Source: Pleurotus djamor
Taxonomy: Eukaryota; Basidiomycota; Agaricomycetes; Agaricales; Pleurotaceae
Length of the DNA: 57,270 bases
Direction: 5' to 3'
Assembly: GCA_029747585.1 (NCBI GenBank)
Contig: JAPEVF010000263.1
Coordinates: 1 to 57,270 of the forward strand
Each line of letters starts with the position of its first letter. The stretch's first letter is position 1. Below the pieces are notes generated by a model. The model was not told the DNA's origin and did not search any database. It worked only from the letters and a program-made list of their open reading frames with translations. This document shows, piece by piece, positions 29,481-40,552 of the stretch. A program made the translations under genes and the position numbers.

Positions 29481-30200
29481 CTAGCCGTGGAAGAGATATT
29501 CAAGGTTGTTGGCGGGGCTGGATGTGGAGAAAAACGGAGCAGGTGAGCTTTTCTTTGGGTATTTGGTCCAGGAAAAGGTTGGAATGGCTTAGTGGGAGTG
29601 TCAGACATGCGTAACCAACCTGGAGTGTCAGACAAAGCTGGTTTTGGCTCTCTCCGACTAGGCTATCTCGCCGTGTTACCCCCACGGGCCACAACACACA
29701 AGTCCAAAGTTCACATTGCAAGGCGGTTCACCGTACGCTACAGCAGCGTTACCATTATGCAACTGCAATACTGAAGGCAATAGACGAAACCGTCCAGTCG
29801 TTGGTGAGATAATCAAGGACGAAGGTTTCGCCGGCTCTGGCACAAATCAAAGACGGTTTGTGGTCATCAAGTTCTTCTAAGTGATTCTAATAGACGTTCA
29901 AAGACTCCCCCAGCTGACCCTTTGAACCTGTAATCATCGTGTCCATCCACTCCCTCGTCGTCGTCATGCCTTCGCACACATAGGAGTGGTAACGATACGT
30001 CGCCGATCTGGGATGGACGGCGAGGGTGGTTACGACAGTGTCTCCAACTTGACATTTCAACATTGGTGGCTATACCTTACGCGCCGAATCATCGTTGGCA
30101 TAACGCGAATGCGACTTCAGAAGGAATAGACGTACCATTACTAATGTATTGAAGAGATATCCAAGGCCAAAGGTTTGATCGGGTCTAGGGAACATTGAAG
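29480..30200 (+). repeat. Family B repeat cluster in the spacer
   Basis: Units with end blocks at about 29,485 (gccgtggaagagatattcaa), 29,796 (cagtcgttggtgagataatc) and 30,145 (tgtattgaagagatatccaa), in plus orientation. The first reads AVEEIFKVVGGAGCGEK and runs into a GTGAGC donor-like site. Between them is the unit's gtacgctacagcagcg block. Confidence 0.5.
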
Positions 30201-31850
30201 ACGGCACATTTTCGTCAGTTTCTTAGTGAAAGCATATGGCAGTGAAGGTTAAACGTTGAATGTTGACGTTGACCTATGAATATCGCCATGCGACGGGAAC
30301 AGGATGAGAGGGTACGCGGCTGGGTACTGGTCAATGCCTGCTTTCTCAGAAAATACCTTCGGCCTCGTAGAGTCATTAGCGAGGTGTGCATCGCACACCC
30401 ACAGGGCAAGTGCGAAGCTGAAGGCACGTCAATGGAAGTAGATAAAAGGACTACTGGATAGCTACCCGAGCAACAGAGAGGGATATCTCTGCCAAATCAT
30501 CCTTAGGTGCCTCATCATCCTCCGATTCTTCGCCACCTTCTCCTGATTTGCCAAATCACGGAAAAACTACGAAAATAATACCACCACCTCATAGTAAGTA
30601 CCGTTGCCCACATAGTAGTAGTTGTCCTCTCCAGCGACGTCTGGGTAGGAGGCTGCATTGGGCCCCACGACCACGCATAACGTCGTTTCCTGGCGCTAAC
30701 GCCTCGGCTAATGCGATGATGGTAAGGGTGGTGAATGCGAGTGGGTTGCCTCCGGCTAACCGTAGCTGGAATGCCTTTGTATGGAGTAAATTAGTGATGG
30801 AGATAGAGTTGATAAGTGACCGTGATGCGCGTGATGACTCTTCAAATGCGAAAGACTATGGCTGCAGCGCTGAGGGATGACTACCTCTTTCTTGATAACT
30901 GCTGGCTAAGTGAATCTTCTGAGGGCTGAATACCTCTTCTTCTGTATCAATACGAGAGAGAGAATGGAGAGACGAGGCGATGCGGACGAGCGAGAACTGA
31001 GAAATGCTGAGTGGGAGATTCACTGATATTACGGGTCCGAAATGAAATGAAGGCCCGTTTCTTACGCCTGCGTTTTGCGGGCGCCTAATCTAAGTGCCAT
31101 CAGATGCGATCAGCTTCTTTGTTGCTTCTTTTTCATCTTCCTTTCATTTCCCCTGAAACGATGACACTGGAAGTGCTTCCTGGAGTTGCTTCCAGCCTTC
31201 CGTCACTTCCTTGTATATCTACGCAATGGGGATGTAGATTTGGCAGGGGAAAGGTTCTCAATATAAGTATAACGATTTGACGATGCCAATCCTCGAGTTG
31301 TCCTCGAGCCTAGATCGAAGATCCCCAATCATGCATCATGAATGATTCTGTATTGACCGTGCGACTTTCATTCTGACTGTGTGAATTTACAATATTTACC
31401 TTCGGTTGCGCTTCTCCCCTTTGTCTCGCAACTCGCCTGTCCTCGGAGGCTCATGTTTTTTCACCCTTGTTTGTCTGCTCTGTACCTATTCTCTGACCCA
31501 GACGTCCCTGAACGATCTTGGTTCAATGCAAACTCGGACCATTTCGGTGAGTAACCACCTCCTCAATCATCGACCAATGCATGTTTACTCACCTCGCTTG
31601 CAGGGTTCCACAGATCTCGACGTCTCACCAACGACCTCTAATACACCTACTCATCCCCATCTGCCTACACTGCAGATCAGGGAGTGAGTTCTACAAGGGG
31701 AAAGTCCCCGCAGGTAAGCAAGTCCAGTCAAACTCGCGCCTTGAAAGAGCACTGACCTCTGGTACCTAGATCCTGGAATTACGAGTCCCCAACGCGGGAT
31801 ACGCTCTACGTCACCCATATATCCATCACCCAGCATTTTTCGGCCACGCA
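30200..31850. other. Spacer, right half; possible small gene remnant on minus strand
   Basis: The minus strand between about 30,800 and 30,461 has exon-like open stretches: TKAFQLRLAGGNPLAFTTLT, then a piece reading GEDNYYYVGNGTYYE, then an intron-like gap, then an acidic end (EESEDDEAPKDDLAEISLS) with a stop near 30,461. They are in different frames and no family was recognised. The rest, 30,900-31,850, has nothing supportable. Confidence 0.25.
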
Positions 31851-34800
31851 CGATGGCGTAAACAACGCTGTACCTCGACATTTCGATATTCTCGACATTT
31901 TCACCGTTTTCTTCGTGTCCCCATGGAAACTCATCCGAACCCGATGCAATCGAGTGTCCCTAAGAGGTATGTTGTCCATGTATCCGCTACCATAATGAAA
32001 ATGATACTGACATCATTATCCAAGCTGCTAGGACGGATTTTTGCGGGTTCAACTCACCAAAACACGAATACACAATGAACAGGAAAACGCGTCACAAATG
32101 TGAGTACATTCCCCAGTTCCCACGTCATAGACGAGCCCTTGACCGAGTTTACGAAAGGGTGGTCCGTGTTTTCATGATTCTGGACGTGCCGGACCTCCTT
32201 GTGCTCAAACGACCGAAAGGGCTTTTATGATGTATTGACTGCGGGGGAACCGATCCATTATGAGGGTGGAAACGTTTGGTGAGTCGTTTCCATGGATATT
32301 CCGGCCGTGGTCCTTGCAACTGACTCCATCTTCACTTCGAACAGATTTCGCGTTTCCGCGGCAACAACTCTGTCCGTCGCGATCGTGCAAGCTGTATATT
32401 GACGTTAAGTCATCTATAAACGGTTCTATATAAGTAAAACCGCTTAATATCTCATTTTCAGGGCGTAATAACCAAACTCACCTCCACCCTCCCCGAGAAA
32501 CTCGACTTCCCAATCCAGCAGGGAACGCTGCCCTACGATCGTAATATCCCCGACTTCCCAACCTATCCGCCCCTCTCTGCACGAGCTTACGAAGGGCTCT
32601 GATTGGTTTTCGCAATTTCGACCCTCAGCCGTTTCCTCGCATCGAATTCCTGGAATGGCCGAAAACGGCACATAGACGATATTGTGAGCGATTTCTATTC
32701 GCTTAGATGAATATATCACTCACAATCCTCCGTTATGTCCAGATAAGGATGGTACTCACCGCAAAATGGTGGATTCCCAAAGGAGACCGATACGCCGGGC
32801 TACGATTGGTATAGTACCGAGTTTCTACATGGTTGACACACCGAGTTCCCAGGACGCTGCATGAAGATTTGGCTGTTCTAGCCAGGGCCTGTCCCCTCGC
32901 GGTTCAAGTCAAAATTACCGAAAACGGCAAGCGTAACGCTGTCCAAGAGTCCAGAGAAGCGATCTAGGGTTGAGGTAAGATGGTTCAGGGCACCTGTATG
33001 ATGATTTACCCATTGATTCTCGCATTTTTCATCTTTCCACCTCCCCACAGAAAATCTGGTTCCCTCCCTGAAATCTTGATAGAACGACGTCCTTATGCTT
33101 TGACATCAAAGGAAAGGCATCTATCCATCATATAACACCGTTGAAAAAGTGCTGACATACCTGATTTAGAAGATATCCTTGATTCTTCGCCCAATCACCT
33201 ACAAATTTGCGAATATCCACGGAACGCCGAAATGCTGGCCGTATTCAACCACATCCCCATGTTACCCTATCATATTGTCATCTGACCCCGAGTTTGCGAA
33301 GGGATAGAGGGAGTCCTTGAAAATCCCTCCCTCACCCGCCTCCCGCCCAGAATCTGGATTTACTTGATCAATATTCGCTGCGCCGGGCCGATTCTTGCTG
33401 TGCATTGAAGGTACGTCATACATATATGATACAGTGACGTTGAAATAACCCTAACATACAAAATTCAGCTGTGACGAATGCATCTCCCCCCGACCGACGA
33501 GAAATTCTCGAATAGCTCACCAACGCCGAAACACCGGACGAATGCAAGTATATATCCGAGGTCGTACGGTATCTGTGCACCTTTCCCCTGGTTTATAAGA
33601 GTGTGGGACGTGTTTGCAAAATTTCGACCACGGATGACGTCCATGGACGAATTTTTGAAAACTGCTGGAAATGCCGGGAAAACGATGGGGGAACGATGCG
33701 AGGTCCTATCTACAGGATATGTGAGTAGCCTTATAAGTGTTACTCGAAGTGGAACCTACTTATTCTTGATTTCTTGATTTCCCCCTCCCCGCGAAGATCC
33801 CTTGTCCCCTCACTCGGACCTTGTCCGTTCATCCGAAGCGTTGCACGCTCATGAAGGTACGTCACAGACCCATCTTCTCCCATGTTTACGAGAGGCTGAA
33901 TCAAAGTATTAGTAATTTTACTGGGTACCCAACCCCGGAGGCGACCCCCCGAAAAATGACTCAAGCACACGAAAGAATGAAGGAAACATGTTTGTTAAGG
34001 GTACATAAAACATCAGTGAGTACTTAGCATCGATGTATTCACTACCATTGGTCCACCTCCCTCCACAGAAACCCGACCATATCTCCCCCACATCGAAACG
34101 CTGCGGTCTGTGGGGTATCCCTGACCACGTTTACAAAGGTTTTTATCAATCGTTGTCGTCATCGTCGATAAATCATCTTGAACAAGATTTCGAAAATTTT
34201 CGAGTATTTTTCCTTCGGATTTTCGCTTTTCTAGGTCGGGGACATCATTAGAAGGGATGGTTGAACTTTGTACATGGTTGGCAAGTCGTCTATATCTGTG
34301 TGCGAGGGCATAGATTGTATGAGTGAGGAGGGAGGGAGGGAGAAGGGAGAGGCGGACAGAGTTTATGAGAGGAGAGGGAGAGTGTGAGAGGGATGGGTAG
34401 TGTAGCTACATGTAGGGTGAGTTGTGTTGGAGTGACTGAACCATGTATAGTACTCACGAAAACATGAAGATAGTGCCGGCTCCCATTCTATCTCCCCCTC
34501 AACGAAAATTGAATATACCGCGTCCGCATCCAAATGCCCGCGTACAACGACCATATCACAATGGTCCTCCAGGTCTGGGCTATCCATGAGCAAGTTTGCG
34601 AGAGATTTCGTGCAAAATTGTCGCCATCGTCGAAAAAACCATCTTCGGGAAGACTTTGATTTTTTGATTTTCTCTTCTTCGAAATTTCGATTTTACCAGT
34701 CGAGGATGGCAATGGAAGGGGTCGCATATGGTCAGTGAGTCGTCGATATTGATGCGCGAGGGCATACAGGTTGGATGAAGGGTGGAATGCGGTCTGGTGG

Positions 34801-34960
34801 GGCATCTGGGGAGGCGAGGGAAGGAGGGAGTGGAGGGAATTTGCGAGGCTTTGAGGTAGGTTTGGGAGGGTTGCGAGTGCGGGATATTGGTTACATTGTG
34901 AGACTTGGATGGGTGTGGAAAGGGACAGGATGGGTTGCTTTCGAGGTTGAAGCTCAATGC
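31850..34960 (+). repeat. Family A repeat cluster, right arm of an inverted duplication
   Basis: Mirror image of 23,520-26,700. Matching landmarks have nearly constant coordinate sums of about 58.4-58.5 kb, so the two arms are collinear and inverted. Examples: ggccgtattcaaccacatcc near 33,240 against ggccgtatccaaccacatcc on the minus strand near 25,260; cctgtatgatgatttaccca near 32,990 against the minus-strand gtatgatgatagacc near 25,510. Intron-like segments such as 34,015-34,068 (GTGAGT..CCACAG) separate exon-like blocks. Divergence is large and indels are frequent. Confidence 0.6.
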
Positions 34961-35159
34961 GCAGACTTTGCAGGGATCTCTCTCAATCGGACTTCAAACT
35001 GACCTACAGCTTACGCATCCCCCTCGCCTCCTCCACCGCCATACGATGACCTCGGCTATCTTCCAGCAACGGCAGGTACTTTATCCCTGGCCAAGGTGGA
35101 AACAGAGAGGGAGAAGCAGGTGGGAATCTCATCTTGACGCCTACCAGAGATCCCACTCT

Positions 35160-36570
35160 GGATTCCACTGAAACGGACCAGACGCTCCCTTCGAACCTAT
35201 CTCCCTGGAGCTACAATCCAAGGGTTGAAGACACGCGCTACGTAAACGATACATAGACGGAAACGGCTACCTCAACAAACAACGGCGCAACAACGGCGAA
35301 CGCCGCATCAGCCGTTGACGAGATAGTTGAGGTCTTTGGTTGGCCGGCTGGGGAGAAAGAAAGCAGGCGGTGAGTTTTCCTCAGACTTTTCCAGTCTAGA
35401 AACATTCTAACTGGTTTCTGTACCATCTCGATACCCATAGCCGGCAATACCAAGTCCAACATCCCCAGGTACCCTCAATCAATGCATGCCTGTTCTCCTG
35501 GTCCCTCGGAACCACGACCTCCGAAATTGTCGAATCGCGAGCCGAAAGTACGCGCTACAGGACGATTGTCAATATACTTCGAAGATCCTAAAAGATTATG
35601 ATAAACCAAGCAGGCGTTGACGAGATATTCAAGGTTGTTGGTGGGGGCCCTGGGGCGGGCACCGCAGGAAATTGGATGTGGTGAGTACTGCTTGCGTTCT
35701 CTGGAATTGGGATGGATGGGAAAGACTTACTGGGAGTAGTGGACATGCGTCACCGCTCTGGATTTGGTTCTGGAGGTGCTTTTTGACAACGTCCGGACAG
35801 CCAACCTCTTCCTGATACCCCGGAACACAAAAGTACGAAATTCCATTTCAATAGCGATTTTCTACAGGCTAAAGCAGCGCTACTACAATGCAAACTCGAT
35901 CACAGAAAGGATAGACGAACCCTGCAGGCGTTTGGGAGATATTTGAGGCTGAAGGGGGAGCTCCAAGGGAGCTCGCTGCGTGGAGTATTGAAAATGGCGA
36001 GTTTTGACCGCAACCCTTAGCTTCGAAAAGGTTATACTTGACTCTAAATACCGCTTAAACACCTCCAGTCAGTCCCTCGAACTCGCAATTGTAAAATCGA
36101 ACGTCCTCCTTGGAAGCACCTCCTCCTCGTACCCCGGAGCGTACCACTCGGACTTTTGCCTTCGGTGCTAATCTTATACGCGCTCAGATTGCGTTAGCAT
36201 GCTACGAGCACGATCCCCGAAGGAATAAGCGTACTATAGTGCTGTTCAAGAGATATTTGATATCGAAGATTTTGCTGGTTCTGGGGAAACGAGGATGGTG
36301 CATTTCTATCAGTCCTTTTGCTTCAAGAACACTATCATTGACTTACTGCATCCCTTAGTCACCCACAGCCGATCCATCGAAGCCCTCGGCGCCGCATCAA
36401 GCACCCTCCATCGAGCCCACCTCCTTGTACCCCGGAACAGATACCCCAGAAATTTGAATTTCGAAGCGGTATCTGGTATGCTGCAGCATCCCTAGCACCA
36501 GACGAAGACGGTCCCACAAGGAATAGACGAACGCTTAAGTAGTTGTTGAGTTATTCAAGGTCGACGAAGG
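35160..36570 (+). repeat. Family B repeat array, about five units
   Basis: End blocks at about 35,312, 35,605, 35,925, 36,245 and 36,535, a period of about 300-320 bp. Typical blocks: LVPRN/LIPRN-like (ccccggaacacaaaagtacg), a middle tacgcgctacag block, and gcgttgacgagatattcaag. Unit ends often precede GTGAGTTTT-like donors and are followed by pyrimidine-rich AG acceptors, as in a chain of small exons. Reading frames are broken in every unit. Confidence 0.55.
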
Positions 36571-36944
36571 GCCGGATCCACAGTAGTAAGTGATCATGGC
36601 GTTTCAATGACTTTAAATCATTGTAGTTCCCTTACTCGACACCTCTAGCCAAAGGATGGATGATGCTGGATGTCGTTTAGGGTATGGTCAACGTGGCTAT
36701 CCGGCATCAGCGAAAACCGTCAAGACAACAGCATTAAGGACCATGTGTACAGATGGAAGTGGAGAGGGATCGGGTTGGGTACTGGCTGGGCTAGCATGTA
36801 GAGTGTTTTCGGGGGGGCTGGTTGGTTGGTGGATGTGTAGAGGTTTTTTCCACCGCCGGTTTGCGGTAAAAAGGGCAGAAGCGTGAGTTCATTGAACTCC
36901 ATTCGGCTACGATTTCATGTACTAACTATTCATTCTTATCCTTC

Positions 36945-37002
36945 CCTCATTTTTCACAGGGTCTTATCAGTGACCTCATTTTTCACAGGGTCTTATCAGT
37001 GA
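36945..37002. repeat. 29-bp perfect tandem duplication
   Basis: The 29-bp unit beginning cctcatttttcacagggtct occurs twice in immediate succession (36945-36973, 36974-37002) without a mismatch. A recent slippage duplication in otherwise unique sequence; the unit resembles an intron acceptor (tttttcacag) and following exon. Confidence 0.9.
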
Positions 37003-37539
37003 CGCGAAGATTGTGTACCTGCCCATAGCGTACGAGTTGTCTTCAGTAGTTAAATGTACAACTTTTGAATGCTACGCCACCATTAATACCACCACCTCAT
37101 TTGCGCGACACCGCCCTCAAGTCAACCTTTATTTCCCTCTCAATCGGCGGAGTCTACAAACCAAAAAGGTCATGATCAGTTATCTGATAACTTGTGACTA
37201 ACTCTAACGACTTGATGTCCAGGACTGTACAACGGCTCGATCAAAATGTTATGGTGTTTCGTCATCAATCCTTCGGGCGTTCAAGTTGACAGACTGCGAG
37301 CATGGGTAGAATCAGCGCAATATCAATTTAGACAGGTACCAAAGCTTACCAATAGTCCCCAGACTGTCCAACGTGTTTACCTGTCGCATACTCTACACTC
37401 GCGTGACTTGGACGAGAAACCTAAAACAGCCGCAATTAGGGACATGTAAACGTTTCGAAAGGGACAAGGTAAACTTACAAATGCGATTAGAACTCCCGCG
37501 GACCCGTACATGCCACGCCCTGCGGTGGCCCATACTCAC

Positions 37540-37857
37540 AAGTAAGCAAGGCCTTGTCGTAGGTGAGCGATTTCATCTCGTGCTTTTGCCAATATCTGAA
37601 AAATCTTGTAGCCAATGCGTTCAAAGTCGGTCTCGGTCAATGAGGTGAACCGGATACAAAAGAGGTTACGGACGGCGGGCTCGATCCAATCTCTGATCTG
37701 GAATTGTAGCGCGATTTGGAGAAGACGGGTAGGTGGAAGATTTAGCTTTTCAAGTTTGCTCTTCGCAAACTGAAACCCAACGTCAATGATCCACATATGT
37801 GAGAGCTTCATGATGGAAAGAAGAACACTCTCTTTGTACGGAACAGGTCTCCAAGAA
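37540..37857 (-). pseudogene. BTB-domain protein fragment (single exon)
   Basis: A 318-nt exon bounded by an acceptor (ATTTTAG, ending at 37,858) and a donor (GTGAGTATGG). It reads IMKLSHMWIIDVGFQFAKSK, then LEKLNLPPTRLLQIALQFQI and WIEPAVRNLFCIRFTSLTE. This is the helical region that follows the BTB fold in the many agaric BTB/POZ proteins, including the MW-x-F-like start and the I-x-DWIEPA motif. No BTB core exon was found upstream on the minus strand and no continuation downstream. I therefore treat it as a remnant at the edge of the repeat island, though an unrecognised first exon cannot be excluded. Confidence 0.5.
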
Positions 37858-38211
37858 CTAAAATCCCATTAGTATCTGGTCAGTCCAAGTTCAGATTTTG
37901 CGGGATGCATCGCTGTGGTATTTTTTGTCGCCGTCTGGCCCTGCTTGGGTTCCTGAGTTGCTTTGACCTCCTTGCGTCCCTGAAGCTACAAATCTCTCCG
38001 ACGGCGATGGTGAGCGGACAATTGAATCAGGCTACAATAATCAACGCCCTAAATGTCGCTCAACGGACTGCAAGAGTACTGCATTATACATGGGGCGTAT
38101 GATGTACGCATAATCGCAAATGAATACCAGGGAAACGAGCAAAAATCCAACTGCTAAGAGCTAATACCAGGACCGAAAGTGTTGGCACGGGGGGTAGGCA
38201 TATTCGACTCA

Positions 38212-39338
38212 TCAAGCATCAAGGACAACCGGGTCTGCAATATGTTGGCGACTGGTCGAAGGAACCGAAGGAACCTGTTCCTCGTCATCACTGTCCTCAT
38301 CATCACTATCTCGTATTTCACTGTACACAATGTCCGATGCTAGGATGGCTTCATCACAGACAACCTCTGATGCTGGGGTTGAAAGGGGTTTGCAAGCCCT
38401 TGCCCGTTGCTGTGAAAGGGGATCTTGCACCACCTCCCCCTTATTGCGCTTCGAGCTGTACTTCGTTCTGTTGTCGCTTCGAATTCTCTCGGATAGCCTC
38501 TGAAAGAGAGTTACAAAGAATTACTTCATTTGGAGGTCAGTCAATTGATGGTCCACCACACCTGGGAGCGTTTAAAGAGGGCTTTTGCATCCTTCTTGAG
38601 TGCACAGACTTGAACGAGGTATTTCATGCCCTCCCACGGGTTCAATCGTGTTGGCCGTATCAGACTTTCCTGGATATCTCGTAGACTACAGCATGGTTAG
38701 AATCTCTTGCAAGCTAATCTTAAGGAGAATATAGAGCTCACTTTCCGTATTCATCCTCCAGCGTGGTTAGCTCAGCTGGGTTACATTTGAGCTTTGCGAG
38801 AAGATCTAGTTGATGATTGGTTTGTTTGAGCTTGATCTCCACGCACTGCAAGACGTCCTCAGCACTGAGCTGTACGCGGGGCCATCTCTTTTTCAGACGC
38901 TCCACAGCTTGTTCCGCATCTGAAAAGTGTAAATGTGGAATTAGCTGTCAGAAACTCATTGTCAAAGGCTCAAAGGGCGGTCAGGCATACATGCGACGTA
39001 TTGTCCATTCAGAGTTTCAACTGATGGACGCTGTCGCAACCGTGACCAATGGAGGGATGTTGCATCGTCGTTGATGATATAAATCTCGGAATTTGTAATC
39101 GTCGTTGAATTGTCTGTGTCGATCATCTTGATTTCGCCTTGGTGGGTTAAATCGTGTATGGAGGCTTCAATTGGCATTTGATTGGCATGACTCCTCTGAG
39201 AGCGCCGTAGAAAGGGAGAGCAACGAGGTCAGATTCAAGGACGCTCTTAGCGTGTGTATCATTTATGAAGCAGGGTCGACCGGAACCGTGTTGCTTTATC
39301 CGGAACAATGCTCCTTGTGAGAGTGATCGGCGTAGCAC
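38212..39338 (-). CDS. Hypothetical spliced protein with acidic C-terminus
   Basis: Four 3' exons fit well with short introns: one ending at 38,992, then 38,919-38,742, 38,685-38,562 and 38,499-38,212. They read QYVAYAEQAVERLKKRWPRV, then QLSAEDVLQCVEIKLKQ, LRDIQESLIRPTRLNPWEGM and RLSERIRSDNRTKYSSK, ending in an acidic stretch (SEIRDSDDEDSDDEEQ) and a stop. Upstream to about 39,338 an N-terminal part (CFINDTHAKSVLESDLVALP) is in another frame, so one more intron or an indel is needed, and the start is uncertain. The middle is helical and charged. I do not recognise a family; the acidic tail would suit a nuclear protein. It is divergent from the kinase gene at 39,450, with a possible shared promoter. 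Confidence 0.5.
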
Positions 39339-39449
39339 TTACTTCCAAAATTAAATTTGTTGGACCCACAAGCTACCACGTGACGTGTTTTGATTCTGAA
39401 CGTTCAACAAGTTTCAACTTGCTTTTCGATTGCCCTCCTTCCTTCACCA

Positions 39450-40514
39450 ATGGATGGCGTACCGCCGAATGAAGCTGACTCCGAATCTCAGGCGAGCTCG
39501 ACAAATGCTCATCAAAGACGTCGACAACAGCGACTCCACGGTCGTTTGACTGAGTCCGAGGTTTTCTGGCGTGACAACTATCTGTGGTTGACTAGCCGAG
39601 GATACCAACTACGATCAAGATATCAGCCTGACTGGAAGCCGTCCTGGGATGGAACGAAGAAGCGCTTCTTTGAATGCTCAGACGGTGTGCCAAATCCCGT
39701 TTGTGGATGCCATTCTTCAAATACACAACCGTCTTACTGATTCATACCAGTATCCCAGTGTAGTTGACGCACAGCGTACCTCGGATGGGGAACTCTTGTA
39801 CTTGAAGCGCGTCAACAAGGCCATCCACCCGTATGAGGCCGAGATCGGACAATTCTTTTCTGCTGCCACCCTCTCCAAGGACCCCCGCAATCATTGTGTG
39901 CCCATCTATGAGGTACTCCAATGTCCTAATGATGAGAACGATATCATATTGGTTATGCCGATGCTAATGGAGTACTCTTGGCCCGCATTTGATACGATCG
40001 GGGAGGTTCTTGAGTTTTTCCGCCAGATATTCGAGGTACCGCATCGATCATTTGCCCCCTTTTTGCTGCCCACTGAACCTTATACAAGGGTCTACGGTTT
40101 ATGCACGCCAACAATGTCGCGCATCGGTGCGTCCTCCCTTCAGTCACGTTTTCTGTTATTCTCATATGCGGTACCCTGCGGTTATACAGAGATGTTGGAC
40201 ACTTCAATATTCTCATGGACGCGAGGAACTTGTATATCGACCGCTACCATCCTTTCAGGCCTTACTTTAAGCTAGATATGAGTGGTAGACCACGACACCA
40301 CACTCGCACATCTATGCCGGTCCGTTACTACTTGGCAGACTTTGGCTTGTCTCGTAAATATCGCCCAGAGGACCGGCCGCCGCTGGAGGATGTCATCGTT
40401 GGCGGCGACAAAACGGTCCCTGAGTTTGCAACGATGGACGCTTGCGATCCATTTCCTACAGATGTTTACACTGCTGGCAACCTGATCNAGGGANAGAATN
40501 TCACGGAGGTATGA
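39450..40514 (+). CDS. Agaric protein-kinase-like protein, 3' end uncertain
   Basis: Start at MDGVPPNEADSES. Introns at 39,699-39,750, 40,036-40,088 and 40,127-40,189 give a continuous product. Kinase motifs: lysine in LLYLKRVNKAIHPYEAEI with the paired Glu, hinge-like LVMPMLMEYSWPAF, catalytic loop HRDVGHFNILMD (the HRD Asp is made by splicing across the third intron), DFGLSRKYRPED, and PFPTDVYTAGNL in place of the usual APE-helix region. This matches a large family of agaric kinase-like proteins of unknown substrate. Catalytic residues are present, so activity is possible. The 3' end runs into Ns (40,487-40,545) with a stop at 40,512 that may be artificial; the expected C-lobe end is missing. 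Confidence 0.7.
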
Positions 40515-40552
40515 NNNNNTCGCNNNTTTNGNTACNAANCTNGTCGGCTTCA

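Noticed and set aside
31406..31687. Plus-strand frame of 93 codons as a secreted small protein
   Set aside because: It has a hydrophobic patch but no clean signal peptide, and it runs into family A-like repeat sequence with intron-like borders.
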